The notes under the pieces: model-generated
Databases searched by the model: none
What the model saw: the letters and a program-made list of their open reading frames with translations, nothing else
What the model was told of the DNA's origin: nothing
Translations under genes and position numbers: made by a program
From: Gluconacetobacter takamatsuzukensis
Lineage (GTDB): Bacteria > Pseudomonadota > Alphaproteobacteria > Acetobacterales > Acetobacteraceae
Direction: 5' to 3'
Assembly (NCBI RefSeq): GCF_014174275.1
Contig: NZ_JABEQK010000005.1
Location: forward strand, 186,001-250,000
Length of the DNA: 64,000 nt
Shown here: positions 8,468 to 16,901 of the stretch, piece after piece
Position numbering within the stretch: the first letter of the stretch is position 1
Layout: each line of letters starts with the position of its first letter

Positions 8468-11400
8468 ATGCCCCGACATCGCCCCGCCCGCGACATGCAG
8501 GCGCCGCCCGCCGGCAGCCCGGCCGGCTGGACCGCCCGCCCCTGGCCCGCGCCCGCCGATGCGCGCGGCGCCGCCCTGCTGCGCGAGGACCTGGACGAAT
8601 TGTGGCGGGAGCATGCGCTGGACCCCGCGCTGCTGCTGGGCGACGGCGTGGCGGCGATGCTGGCGGCGATCGGCGGCAACAGCCCCTATCTGGCCGGGCT
8701 GGTGCGGCGCGATGTCGTGCCCTTTGCCCGGCTGCTGGCCGAGGGGCCGGATGCCGGCATGGCGGCCGCCCTGGAGGGCATGACCGCGCTGACCCCGCGC
8801 GACAGTCGCGCCACGATCGCGGCGACCCTGCGCGCCGCCAAGCGACAGGCCGCGCTGGCCATCGCGCTGGCCGATATCGGCGGGCTGTGGACGCTGGAGC
8901 AGGTGACGCTCGCGCTCAGCCGCCTGGCCGAGGGCGCGCTGGAGGAAGCGGTCAGACATCTGCTGCGGACGGCACATGATGCGGGGCAACTCGTTCTGCC
9001 GGACCCCGGCCACCCGACCCGGGGCAGTGGATTCGTCGTGCTGGCGATGGGGAAGCTGGGTGCGCGGGAACTGAACTACTCCTCGGATATCGACCTGATC
9101 GTGCTGTACGACCCGGACTGCCATCCGGGCCACGAGGATTTGCGCCGGATCTTCATCCGCATGACTAGCGATCTTGTCAGCCTGATGGAAGCGCGGGATG
9201 CCGACGGCTACGTCTTCCGCACCGACCTGCGCCTGCGCCCCGACCCGTCGGCCACGCCGCCCGCCATCTCGTTTCCCGCCGGGATCGCCTATTACGAGAG
9301 CATGGGCCAGACCTGGGAGCGCGCGGCGATGACCAAGGCCCGGCCTGTGGCGGGCGACATTGGTGCCGGGCGCCGCTTCCTGCGCGCCATCCACCCGTTC
9401 GTGTGGCGCCGGCACCTGGATTTCGCGGTGATCGACGACCTGCACGACATGAAGGCGCGCATCGACCGCCACCGCAATGCCGGCCATACCGGCCTGTCGC
9501 GCCTGACCGACCGCACGGTGCACGACCCCGGCCCGGCCCGCGACTGGCTGCTGGGCCACGACCTGAAACTGGGCCAGGGCGGCATCCGCGAGGTGGAATT
9601 CGTCGCCCAGGCGCTGCAACTGGTATGGGGCGGGCGGCAGCCCGAACTGCGCGACCCGACGACGCTGGGCGCCCTGCGGCGGCTGGTGCGCGCCGGCATC
9701 CTGCCCCGCCCGCAGGGCGAGAGCCTGGCCCGCACCTATCGCATGCTGCGCCGGGCCGAGCACCGGTTGCAGATGCAGGCCGACCACCAGACCCACCGCC
9801 TGCCCGCGACGCGCGAGGCCTTCAATATCTATGCCATCTTCATGCAGGAGCCGAGCGGCCGCGCGCTGGCCGGGACGATGCTGCCGATCATGCAGGAATC
9901 GCGCCGGATCTTCGAACGCCAGTTCGCCGAGCCCGAGGGGGGCGAGGCCTCGATCGACCCCGAGGCCGAGGACATGGCCGAACACCTCCGCCTGGCCGGC
10001 TTCCCCGACGCCGACATCCCCGACGCGCTGGCCCTGCTGGGGCGCTGGAGCGGCAACCGGCTGCGGGCCCTGCGCTCGGACCGCGCGCGCAGCCTGCTGC
10101 GGCGGCTGATGCCGGGCATTCTGTCCAGCTTCGGCCAGCGGCGGGAGCCGCTGACCTGCCTGCGCCGGTTCGACGCCATGCTGGCCCGGCAATGGGCGGG
10201 GGTGCAGTTTCTGACGCTGCTGGAGCGCAATCCGGCGCTGATCGGGCGCATTGCCACCATCCTCGACGGTTCGCCCTTCCTGGCCGACCATCTGGCCGAG
10301 ACCCCGGCGGCGCTGGAAGGGCTGCTGGGCGGTATCGGCGACGACGAGGCCGACACCCGCGCCGCCGACCTGCCGCCCGCCCAACTGGTGCGCCAGCATG
10401 TGGCAGCCGCGACCTCGACCGAGCAGCTTCTGCCCGTGCTGCGCGCGCTGGTGCGCGGCGAGGAATTCCGCCTGTCCACCGCCCGGCTGGAACATCGGCT
10501 GGACGTGGATAGCGCCAGCCGCGCGCGCACCGACATGGCCGAGGCCGTGATCCGGGGCCTGCTGCGCACCGTCACCGCCGAGCATCGCGAGCGCTACGGG
10601 CGCGTCCCCGGCGGCGCGATGGCGGTGGTGGCGCTGGGCAAGGCCGGATCGCGCGAGATGATGCCCGGATCGGACCTGGACCTGATGCTGATCTACGACC
10701 ATCCGGCCGGGGTGACGGACAGCGTGGTTGCGCCCCGCGCGGCCGCCGAGGGGGGCGGGCTGCCGCCCCGGCCGCTGCCGGTGGGACAGTATTTCGTCCG
10801 GCTGGCGCATGCCTTCGTCGCCGCGCTGACCGCGCCGGGGCCCGAGGGGCCACTGTATGAGGTCGACATGCGCTTGCGCCCCTCGGGCTCCAAGGGGCCG
10901 GTCGCGCTGTCGCTGGAGTCCTTCCGCCGCTATCATGCCGAAAGCGCCTGGACGTGGGAGCGGATGGCCCTGACCCGCGCCCGGGTCGTGGCCGGGGCGC
11001 CGCCGCTGGTCCGCGCCATGCGCGCCGCGATCGGCACCGCGCTGGACGGCCCCACCTCCCCCGCCGCCCGCCGGGCGATCCTGGACGATACCAGCGCGAT
11101 GCGCGCCCGGATCGCGCGCGAATTTCCGCCCGAGGGGCCGTGGGACATCCGGCGCCGGCCGGGCGGGCTGATGGATGTGGAATTCATCGCCCAGACGCTG
11201 CAACTGGTGGCCGGCACCGCCGATGCCCGCACGCCCTGCACGCGCGAGGCGCTGCGCCTGCTGGCGCGGCATGGGCTGCTGGACCCGGCGGCGGAAGAGG
11301 TGCTGCTGCGCGCGGACCGGACGTGGCGATCGGTGCAGAGCATGCTGCGCATCCTCTTCGGCGCCCGGCCGCCCACCGACCCCGCCGCCATGCCCGCCGC

Positions 11401-11566
11401 CACGCGCGACATCCTGCTGCGCGAGGTCGGCGCGGCCTCGATGGACGAGGCGTTGCAGAGGATGGATGCCCTGGCCGGGGCGGTGCGCGCGCTGTTCACC
11501 CGCCTGATCGGCCCGGTGGAAGACACGGCCGAGCGCTTGCGGGCGCCGGCAAACCCATCAAAATAG
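8468..11566 (+). CDS. glnE: Bifunctional glutamine synthetase adenylyltransferase/adenylyl-removing enzyme
   Basis: GlnE attaches AMP to and removes it from glutamine synthetase in response to PII proteins, so it tunes ammonium assimilation. From the ATG at 8468 the protein has 1,032 residues, the usual size. It carries two nucleotidyltransferase modules. The N-terminal deadenylylase core shows GSGFVVLAMGKLGARELNYS followed by SSDIDLIVLYD (Asp207/Asp209). The C-terminal adenylylase core shows GAMAVVALGKAGSREM followed by GSDLDLMLIYDHP (Asp736/Asp738). Helical regulatory segments with KLGQGGIREVEFVAQ and RPGGLMDVEFIAQTLQL follow each. The peroxiredoxin gene bcp follows after 51 bp, an arrangement common in Alphaproteobacteria. 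An internal ATG at 8495 is an alternative start. Confidence 0.97.
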   Translation: MPRHRPARDMQAPPAGSPAGWTARPWPAPADARGAALLREDLDELWREHALDPALLLGDGVAAMLAAIGGNSPYLAGLVRRDVVPFARLLAEGPDAGMAAALEGMTALTPRDSRATIAATLRAAKRQAALAIALADIGGLWTLEQVTLALSRLAEGALEEAVRHLLRTAHDAGQLVLPDPGHPTRGSGFVVLAMGKLGARELNYSSDIDLIVLYDPDCHPGHEDLRRIFIRMTSDLVSLMEARDADGYVFRTDLRLRPDPSATPPAISFPAGIAYYESMGQTWERAAMTKARPVAGDIGAGRRFLRAIHPFVWRRHLDFAVIDDLHDMKARIDRHRNAGHTGLSRLTDRTVHDPGPARDWLLGHDLKLGQGGIREVEFVAQALQLVWGGRQPELRDPTTLGALRRLVRAGILPRPQGESLARTYRMLRRAEHRLQMQADHQTHRLPATREAFNIYAIFMQEPSGRALAGTMLPIMQESRRIFERQFAEPEGGEASIDPEAEDMAEHLRLAGFPDADIPDALALLGRWSGNRLRALRSDRARSLLRRLMPGILSSFGQRREPLTCLRRFDAMLARQWAGVQFLTLLERNPALIGRIATILDGSPFLADHLAETPAALEGLLGGIGDDEADTRAADLPPAQLVRQHVAAATSTEQLLPVLRALVRGEEFRLSTARLEHRLDVDSASRARTDMAEAVIRGLLRTVTAEHRERYGRVPGGAMAVVALGKAGSREMMPGSDLDLMLIYDHPAGVTDSVVAPRAAAEGGGLPPRPLPVGQYFVRLAHAFVAALTAPGPEGPLYEVDMRLRPSGSKGPVALSLESFRRYHAESAWTWERMALTRARVVAGAPPLVRAMRAAIGTALDGPTSPAARRAILDDTSAMRARIAREFPPEGPWDIRRRPGGLMDVEFIAQTLQLVAGTADARTPCTREALRLLARHGLLDPAAEEVLLRADRTWRSVQSMLRILFGARPPTDPAAMPAATRDILLREVGAASMDEALQRMDALAGAVRALFTRLIGPVEDTAERLRAPANPSK

Positions 11567-11617
11567 AGACAAAGCCCGCCACCGCCCGCCCTGGGCGGAG
11601 CCGAACGGAGACCCATC

Positions 11618-12097
11618 ATGGCCGAAACCCCGATCTTTCCCGCCATCGGCGCCCCGGCGCCCGATTTCGACATGCCGGCCAGCAAGGGGCGGCAGGTCAG
11701 CCTGGCGGCGATGCGGGGCAAGCCGTTCATCCTGTATTTCTATCCCAAGGCCAGCACGCCCGGCTGCACCACCGAGGCCTGCGATTTTCAGGAGGCCCTG
11801 GGCGCGCTGGGGAGTACCGGCCTGCCCGTCATCGGCGTGTCGCGCGATTCGATGAAGGCCATCGATACGTTCGCCACCAGGCAGAACCTGGACTTTCCGC
11901 TGGCGTCGGATGCGACCGGCGCGGTGACCGAGGCCTATGGCGTGTGGGTGGAGAAGACGCTGTACGGCCGCAAATATATGGGGATCGAACGCGCCACGTT
12001 CCTGATCGATGCCGATGGGCGGGTCGCGCAGGTGTGGCGCAACGTCAAGGTGCCGGGACACGTGGCGGAGGTGATGCGGGCGGCTTCGGCCCTGTGA
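11618..12097 (+). CDS. bcp: Thiol peroxidase of the BCP/PrxQ family
   Basis: Cytoplasmic peroxiredoxin of 159 residues that reduces H2O2 and alkyl hydroperoxides using thioredoxin. The motif FYPKASTPGCTTEACDF shows the peroxidatic Cys50 and the nearby Cys55, the classic PrxQ pair that can form an intramolecular disulfide. The thioredoxin-like fold markers GAPAPDF, GVSRDS and the C-terminal YMGIERATFLIDADG segment are all present. A GGAG lies about 8 nt before the ATG. It is probably co-transcribed with glnE. The next gene is convergent. Confidence 0.96.
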   Translation: MAETPIFPAIGAPAPDFDMPASKGRQVSLAAMRGKPFILYFYPKASTPGCTTEACDFQEALGALGSTGLPVIGVSRDSMKAIDTFATRQNLDFPLASDATGAVTEAYGVWVEKTLYGRKYMGIERATFLIDADGRVAQVWRNVKVPGHVAEVMRAASAL

Positions 12098-12128
12098 CGA
12101 AGCCGCCTGCCCTCATCCACCGGCCCCA

Positions 12129-12488
12129 TCAATAGGCCGGATAGGCGTATCCGTAGGGCTGCACATAGACCGGCGGGGGCGGAGGCGGCGGGGGCGGTGC
12201 GTAGGTCTGGGCCACGATGGCCGTGCCGGCCGCGCCGATCAGCGCGCCCCCGATCAGCCCGCCGACAAAGGCGCCGCCGACACCGGGGCCACGGCCGTAA
12301 TAGCCCCGGCCGCCCCAGCCCGGGCCCCGCCAGCCGCCGCCGTGCCAGCCGCCACCATGCCAGCCGGGGCCAGGGCCGCCATAGCCATGACCGCGCCATT
12401 GCGCATGGGCCGCCGGAGCCGCCGCGGCGAGACCCGCCGCCATCACCGGAACCACCAGCAGAAGCCGCGCCATCTTGTGCATGGCCAT
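12129..12488 (-). CDS. Exported glycine-rich protein with polyproline tail, function unknown
   Basis: From the ATG at 12488 (AAAGGG about 5 nt upstream) the product has 119 residues. It has a signal peptide, with a hydrophobic core LLLVVPVMAAGLAAAA and probable cleavage after AHA. The mature part has tandem Gly/Trp/His-rich units (GGGWHGGGWRGPGW), then a hydrophobic glycine-zipper-like stretch (GGAFVGGLIGGALIGAAGTAIVA written in two parts: GGAFVGGLIGG and ALIGAAGTAIVA), then nine consecutive prolines and a Tyr-rich end. Such proteins are usually cell-envelope components. No function can be assigned. It lies between bcp (convergent) and the paralogue pair. Confidence 0.75.
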   Translation of the reverse strand: MAMHKMARLLLVVPVMAAGLAAAAPAAHAQWRGHGYGGPGPGWHGGGWHGGGWRGPGWGGRGYYGRGPGVGGAFVGGLIGGALIGAAGTAIVAQTYAPPPPPPPPPVYVQPYGYAYPAY

Positions 12489-12628
12489 ACCCTTTCTTCT
12501 TTCCGTGGCGGGACGAATCGCCCCGCTTGAAAGGAAGAACACCAGCCCCTGATGGCAATTTACGGGCAGGTTTCGCCCCATTTTCGTCACGAACCCGGGC
12601 GGGTTTCAAAGGCCTTCGAGACGGGTTT

Positions 12629-13231
12629 TCAGGGATGGGCAGCCTGGATGGTCTTCAGCCCAGGCGGTACGGCAAAGACCGAGTCGGGCTGGGATGCGTG
12701 GCTGACCTGTTCGGCGCGCACCACGATCCGGTCGTCCTGCGTGACCTGCAACATGTCGCCGCCGTCGCTGTAGCAGACATCGCTGACCCGGCCGTCGGTG
12801 TCGTGCGTGTGCCAGACGGTGCAGCTTTCGCCGGCCACCAGCATCGTCTCGCCGCGCGCCCAGTCGCCCGCGGCCCGCTGCCCCGGCTGCGACAGGGCCG
12901 GGCCGGGGGCGGGAATGACCGTGCGGGCGCCGTGGGCCTGGTCGATGACCGTCAGTTGGGCCGTGCCGTAATCGGTGATCATGTAGGTGGCCGAGCCGTC
13001 GGGGTCGACGCGCTGGCGGCGGGTGGCGGCGGACCAGCGCATGCGCTGGTGCTGCAACGGCACCGACGGGTCGGGCGAGGCCAGCGCGTAGCGGATATCG
13101 ACGTCCTGCTGCGGGGTGACGAAGGGGGCATCGGCCTCGGCCCACGCCGCCGACGCGACGGGCTGCGCCAGGGCGAGGACCAGGGCGGGGACCAGGGCCG
13201 CCCGTGCCGGGCGGCGCGATGGGGCCGTCAT
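12629..13231 (-). CDS. Exported protein, second of a tandem paralogous pair, function unknown
   Basis: A 200-residue protein from ATG 13231, whose start overlaps the stop of the upstream gene (ATGA), so the two are translationally coupled. It has a signal peptide (basic PSRRPARAA, then a hydrophobic ALVPALVLALAQPVASAAWA). The mature part shares a pattern with its upstream neighbour: a DVDIRYAL strand near the start, a central strand pattern MITDYGTAQLTVID, and a conserved cysteine motif GESCTVWHTHD with a second Cys in DVCYSDGG. A disulfide between the two conserved Cys is plausible in the periplasm. I do not recognise a named family; it may belong near DUF4412-like lipoprotein-type folds, but that is a guess. 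Confidence 0.8.
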   Translation of the reverse strand: MTAPSRRPARAALVPALVLALAQPVASAAWAEADAPFVTPQQDVDIRYALASPDPSVPLQHQRMRWSAATRRQRVDPDGSATYMITDYGTAQLTVIDQAHGARTVIPAPGPALSQPGQRAAGDWARGETMLVAGESCTVWHTHDTDGRVSDVCYSDGGDMLQVTQDDRIVVRAEQVSHASQPDSVFAVPPGLKTIQAAHP

Positions 13232-13902
13232 TGGCCGGACTGCGCCGCCCCGCCCGTCACGGGCTGGCCGCCGCCCACCGCGTGCGAGGGGGCGACGCGG
13301 TGGCGCGTGACCATCTGGTAGCCCTCGGGCGGCAGGAAGGTGCTGGCCGGCAGGGGGGCGTAGGTGACGCGCGTGGCTTCCAGCCGGCCCTTCATGCCGT
13401 CGCCGTCCACCCCGTCCTCGCGCAGGATCACGCCGTCGTCGGTCACGCAGGCGGTGGCCGTGCCGCGACCCGAGACCACGCCCCATTCGGTGCAGGACAC
13501 GCCCGCGACCTGTGCCGTGCCCTTGCGGGTGAACTGCATCGACAGGTCGAGCAGGAACGGGTTGCGGATGCCGTTATGGGCGTCGAACTGCGTGTAGACC
13601 TTCTGCTTGTTCAGCACGATCGTCACCTGCCGCGTGGTGCGGTTGAGGATGGTCGAGCCCATGGCCTCGGGGCTGTCGATGCGCATCATGCCGCCATTGG
13701 CGGTGAACCAGGCCTCGATCGTCTTGGGGGCCGGAACGCCGTCGGGCTGCACGGCATACTGCACCTGCACGTCGCGCGCGGGCGCCAGCGGCGGGTGATC
13801 CGCCTCGCTTTGCGCCCGGGCCGGCTGAATCGCGGCCGCCGTCATCAGGCTCACCGCCAGCGCGCCAGCCAGGCCCGCGCGCGCCCCTGTCGGATGGATC
13901 AT
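13228..13902 (-). CDS. Exported protein, first of a tandem paralogous pair, function unknown
   Basis: A 224-residue protein. The ATG at 13902 is chosen because GGAAGGAA lies about 10 nt upstream; the longer frame to 13956 lacks such a site. The signal peptide (GLAGALAVSLMTAAAIQPARA) would be cleaved before QSEAD. The mature part contains DVQVQYAV, MMRIDSPEAMGSTILNRTT and GVSCTEWGVVSGRGTATAC. These align with DVDIRYAL, MITDYGT and GESCTVW...DVC in the downstream gene, which supports an old tandem duplication. The proline/glutamine-rich C-terminus looks disordered. It probably has a periplasmic role, but none can be named. Confidence 0.8.
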   Translation of the reverse strand: MIHPTGARAGLAGALAVSLMTAAAIQPARAQSEADHPPLAPARDVQVQYAVQPDGVPAPKTIEAWFTANGGMMRIDSPEAMGSTILNRTTRQVTIVLNKQKVYTQFDAHNGIRNPFLLDLSMQFTRKGTAQVAGVSCTEWGVVSGRGTATACVTDDGVILREDGVDGDGMKGRLEATRVTYAPLPASTFLPPEGYQMVTRHRVAPSHAVGGGQPVTGGAAQSGQ

Positions 13903-13992
13903 GATCCCGAATTCCTTCCTGCTTCTTTCCGGTAAGGGGCCGGTTGCCGAAATCACCGGTTTTCCGGGACGGCCCCCCGATGCGAAACGACC

Positions 13993-14697
13993 CTAACCGC
14001 TTCCGTCGCCGGACGAAATTGCGCCCGCGTCGCTTCCGCCCCGCATGGCGAGAATTTCATGACGAATCGCGTCGCGCTCCCCCGGCACGCTCTCGTCCGG
14101 CCAGCAGGCCGGCAGGCGCAGCGCGGCGGCGAGCTGCTTCTTGTAGCGCCACGAGGGGATTTCGACCCCGCCGAAGCGCGACAGATGCTCGGTGCCGAAC
14201 TGGGTGTCGAGCAGCGTGAAGCCGCCGCAGCGCAGCCGCGCGACCAGCGAGACCAGCGCCGCCTTGGACGAATCGCGGGCGCGGCTGAACATGCTCTCGC
14301 CGAAGAAGGCGGCGCCGATCGCCACCCCGTACAGGCCGCCCACCAGTTCGCCGTCGCACCAGCTTTCCACGCTGTGGGCGTGGCCCTGGGCGTGCAGGTC
14401 GCAGAACAGGCGGACGATCCGCTCGTTGATCCAGGTTTCCTCCCGCCCCGGCGCGGGGGCGGCGCAGGCGCGGATCGTCGCCTCGAAATCGCGGTCGGAC
14501 ACGATCTCGAACCGGTCGGACAGGACGGTGCGCAGCAGGCGGCGGGGGGCGTGGAACCCGTCCAGCGGCAGGATGCCCCGCAATTCCGGATCGTACCATT
14601 CCAGCCGCTGCGAGCGTGCGTCGGGCGCCATCGGAAACAGGCCGATCGAATAGGCCTGGATCATGATCTCGGGCGTAATGTCCATGCTCTCGGCCAT
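13993..14697 (-). CDS. aat: Leucyl/phenylalanyl-tRNA--protein transferase
   Basis: Aat transfers Leu or Phe from aminoacyl-tRNA to proteins with N-terminal Lys or Arg, marking them for ClpS/ClpAP. The ATG at 14697 gives 234 residues, the normal family size. Family motifs are plain: AYSIGLFPMA near the N-terminus, LEWYDPELRGILPLD, the FHAPRRLLRT region, TWINERIVRLFCDLHAQGHAHSVE in sequence, GVAIGAAFFGESMFS, and LLDTQFGTEHLSRFGGVEI near the C-terminus. ClpS and ClpA, which complete the pathway, are encoded about 39 kb away in this window. The gene is divergent from the hydroxyacid dehydrogenase gene. Confidence 0.97.
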   Translation of the reverse strand: MAESMDITPEIMIQAYSIGLFPMAPDARSQRLEWYDPELRGILPLDGFHAPRRLLRTVLSDRFEIVSDRDFEATIRACAAPAPGREETWINERIVRLFCDLHAQGHAHSVESWCDGELVGGLYGVAIGAAFFGESMFSRARDSSKAALVSLVARLRCGGFTLLDTQFGTEHLSRFGGVEIPSWRYKKQLAAALRLPACWPDESVPGERDAIRHEILAMRGGSDAGAISSGDGSG

Positions 14698-14803
14698 CGT
14701 ACTCTCTTTCTCGTCATGCCGCGCGTCTGGACACGCACCGGCAATCGGTCGAACCTGTCGGGGAAGCCGGCTGCGCGGCACCCACGAAAAAGAGGCCGAC
14801 CCC

Positions 14804-15778
14804 ATGTCCCGGACCCGCCCCCGCCTGATCGTCTCCCAGCATCTGCTGGCCGCCGCCAATGCGCGGATCGCCCGCGACTATGACACGCCGCCGGCCCCCG
14901 ATCACAAGCTGACGGAAGACGAACTGGTTGCCCAGGCCCGGGAATTCCGCCCCGATGCGGTGGTGGTGACCAGCAGCACCCCGGTTTCCGCCGCCGCCAT
15001 CGCCGCCCTGCCCGACAGCGTGCGCGTGATCGCCACCGTCAGCGTCGGTACCGACCATCTGGACATTCCCGCGATCCTGGGCCGCGGCATCGCCCTGACC
15101 AACACGCCCGACGTGCTGACCGACTGCAACGCCGACCTGGCGATGATGCTGATCCTGGCCGCATCGCGCCGGGCGAAGGAATATCTGGCGCTGGTCGCGG
15201 CGGGCTGGGGGCGGACCCTGGGGCTGGACGAGATGCTGGGCAGCCGCGTCACCGGCAAGACGCTGGGCATTATCGGCATGGGGCGCATCGGCCGCGCCGT
15301 GGCCCGGCGGGCGCGCGGATTCGAGATGAAGATCCTCTATTCCAACCGCAGCCGGCTGGCGCCGGAGCAGGAAGAGGGCGCGACCTATTTCGCCGACCCG
15401 CGCGAGATGCTGCCCCATTGCGACGTGCTGAGCCTGCACATGCCGGGCAGCAAGGACGGCAGGCCGGTCATGACCGCCGAGCTGTTCGGCCTGCTGCCGC
15501 GCGGCGCCATCTTCGTCAATGCCGCGCGCGGCAGCCTGGTGGACGAGGATGCGCTGATTGCCGCGCTGAAGGACGGGCGGATAGCCGGCGCGGGGCTGGA
15601 TGTGTGCCGCAACGAGCCGCACCCCGACCCGCGCCTGCTGGCCCTGCCCAACCTGTTCATGACGCCGCATGTGGGCAGCGCCACGGTGGAAACCCGCACC
15701 GACATGTGCATGCTGGCGCTGGACAATGTCGACGCCGTGCTGGCCGGCCGCCCGGCCCTGACCCCTGTGGCGGGATGA
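14804..15778 (+). CDS. D-2-hydroxyacid dehydrogenase (glyoxylate/hydroxypyruvate reductase-like)
   Basis: A 324-residue NAD(P)-dependent oxidoreductase acting on 2-keto/2-hydroxy acids. From the ATG at 14804 (AGAGG about 9 nt upstream), the split substrate domain carries SVGTDHLDIPA and the Rossmann domain carries GIIGMGRIGRAVA (158-163). The catalytic triad is visible: Arg242 in NAARGSLVDE, Glu271 in CRNEPHPDP and His289 in FMTPHVGSAT. The Asn/Arg pair after beta-2 (YSNRSR) suggests NADP rather than NAD, as in GRHPR-type glyoxylate/hydroxypyruvate reductases. The ATGA junction couples it to a small membrane protein gene. The exact substrate is not decidable from sequence. Confidence 0.92.
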   Translation: MSRTRPRLIVSQHLLAAANARIARDYDTPPAPDHKLTEDELVAQAREFRPDAVVVTSSTPVSAAAIAALPDSVRVIATVSVGTDHLDIPAILGRGIALTNTPDVLTDCNADLAMMLILAASRRAKEYLALVAAGWGRTLGLDEMLGSRVTGKTLGIIGMGRIGRAVARRARGFEMKILYSNRSRLAPEQEEGATYFADPREMLPHCDVLSLHMPGSKDGRPVMTAELFGLLPRGAIFVNAARGSLVDEDALIAALKDGRIAGAGLDVCRNEPHPDPRLLALPNLFMTPHVGSATVETRTDMCMLALDNVDAVLAGRPALTPVAG

Positions 15779-15948
15779 CGACCATGCAGGCCGGACAGAC
15801 CTTCTTCCTCTGCTGCCTGGCGGGCTGCGCCACGGCGATCATCCTGATGCTGCTGATGCCGCATTATGCCGGCATGGCCCGCACGCTGATCGGCTTCTAC
15901 CTGCTTGCCGCGACGGTCGCCGCCGTACGGCTGGCCCTGCGTCCCTGA
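15775..15948 (+). CDS. Small membrane protein, 57 residues, translationally coupled
   Basis: The ATG at 15775 overlaps the stop of the dehydrogenase gene (ATGA), giving MTTMQAGQTFFLCCLAGC at the start. An ATG at 15784 is an alternative (54 residues). Two hydrophobic helices are likely, one covering FFLCCLAGCATAIILMLLM and one covering LIGFYLLAATVAAVRLAL, with a short loop PHYAGMART. It ends just before a repeat fragment and the convergent shikimate dehydrogenase-like gene. No family is recognised. Coupling and coherent hydrophobicity argue that it is real. Confidence 0.6.
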   Translation: MTTMQAGQTFFLCCLAGCATAIILMLLMPHYAGMARTLIGFYLLAATVAAVRLALRP

Positions 15949-15952
15949 AAGA

Positions 15953-16004
15953 CGGACAGGAAACGCGCGCCGGATCGCCACCAGCGCGCATTTACGGCCG
16001 GGCT
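15953..16004 (-). repeat. Family A repeat fragment, directly after a stop codon
   Basis: On the minus strand this ~50-bp stretch starts right at the stop of the shikimate dehydrogenase-like gene (TGA at 16007-16005). It carries the family A end: GTAAATGCGCGCTGGTGGCG followed by ATCCGGCGCGCGTTTCCTG. The same block follows the stops of yqgE (59666 onward) and fumC (62030 leftward). Only the gene-proximal end is present; the distal arm is missing because the convergent small ORF ends at 15948. Confidence 0.75.
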
Positions 16005-16856
16005 TCAGTTGGTGGGGAGGCCCAGGGCTTCGACGGTGGCGGGGCCGTGGGCGAACAGGACGGCATCGCGGATATCGGCCGGTGAGGGCCGGATGCCGGT
16101 GTAGAGCACGAACTGCTCGATGGCCTGCAACACGATGACCTCCGCGCCGGAAATGACCGTCTTTCCGCGCGCGCGGGCCGCGCGCAGGAAGGGCGTGTTC
16201 GGCGGCTGGGCCACCACGTCGAAGGCGATGGTGCAGGCATCGACCAGGGGTTCGGGGAAGGCCAGGGCCTCGCTGTCCGGCCCTTCCATGCCCAGCGGGG
16301 TGACGTTGACCAGCAGGGGCGCGCCTTGCGCCGGCAGGTCGGGGCGCCAGCGATAGCCGTATTCCCCGGCCAGGGCCCGGCCCGCGCCTTCGTTGCGGGC
16401 CACGATCGTGCCGTCGGTGAAACCGCTGTCGCGCAGGGCCGCCACCACCGCGCGCGCCATGCCGCCGCTGCCGCGCAGCAGGAACGGGGTCGCGGGGTCG
16501 ATGCCGCGCAGGGCCAGCAGGCTCTGCGCCGCGATATAGTCGGTGTTGTGGCCGACCAGCACGCCGTCGTCGTTGACGATGGTGTTGACGCTCTCGATCG
16601 CCTGGGCCGAGGGCTCCAGCCGGTCGATCAGGGGGATGACGGCTTCCTTGAACGGCATGGAGATCGCGCAGCCCCGGATACCGAGCGCGCGCACGCCGCC
16701 GATTGCCGCCGGCAGGTCGGTGGTGCTGAAGGATTTGTAGACATAATCGAGGTCCAGCAGCTCGTAGAGGCGGTTATGCAACCGCGAGCCCGCGTTGCCG
16801 GGGCGGCCCGACAGCGACATGCACAATTTCGTATCGCGACCAATCGGCGGCTTCAT
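16005..16856 (-). CDS. Shikimate dehydrogenase-like enzyme of the HI0607 (SdhL) type
   Basis: A 283-residue NAD(P)-dependent enzyme with the shikimate dehydrogenase fold. It resembles the Haemophilus HI0607 subgroup (DTKLCMSLSGRPGN, VRALGIRGCAISMPFKEAV, LVNVTPLGMEG, VIVLQAIEQFVLYTG) rather than canonical AroE. The catalytic Lys70 and Asp106 (HNTDYIAA) are both present. The nucleotide-binding loop is GSGGMARAVVAAL, followed by ARNEGAGRALA. HI0607-type enzymes have weak activity on shikimate and their true substrate is unsettled, so the physiological role is open. It sits downstream of the fru regulator on the same strand (45 bp apart), which hints at sugar or quinate metabolism. Confidence 0.88.
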   Translation of the reverse strand: MKPPIGRDTKLCMSLSGRPGNAGSRLHNRLYELLDLDYVYKSFSTTDLPAAIGGVRALGIRGCAISMPFKEAVIPLIDRLEPSAQAIESVNTIVNDDGVLVGHNTDYIAAQSLLALRGIDPATPFLLRGSGGMARAVVAALRDSGFTDGTIVARNEGAGRALAGEYGYRWRPDLPAQGAPLLVNVTPLGMEGPDSEALAFPEPLVDACTIAFDVVAQPPNTPFLRAARARGKTVISGAEVIVLQAIEQFVLYTGIRPSPADIRDAVLFAHGPATVEALGLPTN

Positions 16857-16901
16857 GTCCCTCTTCTCCTTATGCTTATGGTCCGTATGGGCGGCCGGCC
16901 C

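Noticed and set aside
5079-8783. Very long open frame (over 1,200 codons) on the plus strand opposite the AsmA-like gene
   Set aside because: It is a shadow: composition is Arg/Gln/Gly/His-rich with no recognisable domain, and the opposite strand has a normal signal anchor and family C-terminus. High GC suppresses stop codons.
12129-12488. Glycine-rich exported protein as a biofilm or cellulose-related component
   Set aside because: Low-complexity Gly/Trp/His and Pro runs give no specific family link, and no cellulose genes are nearby.
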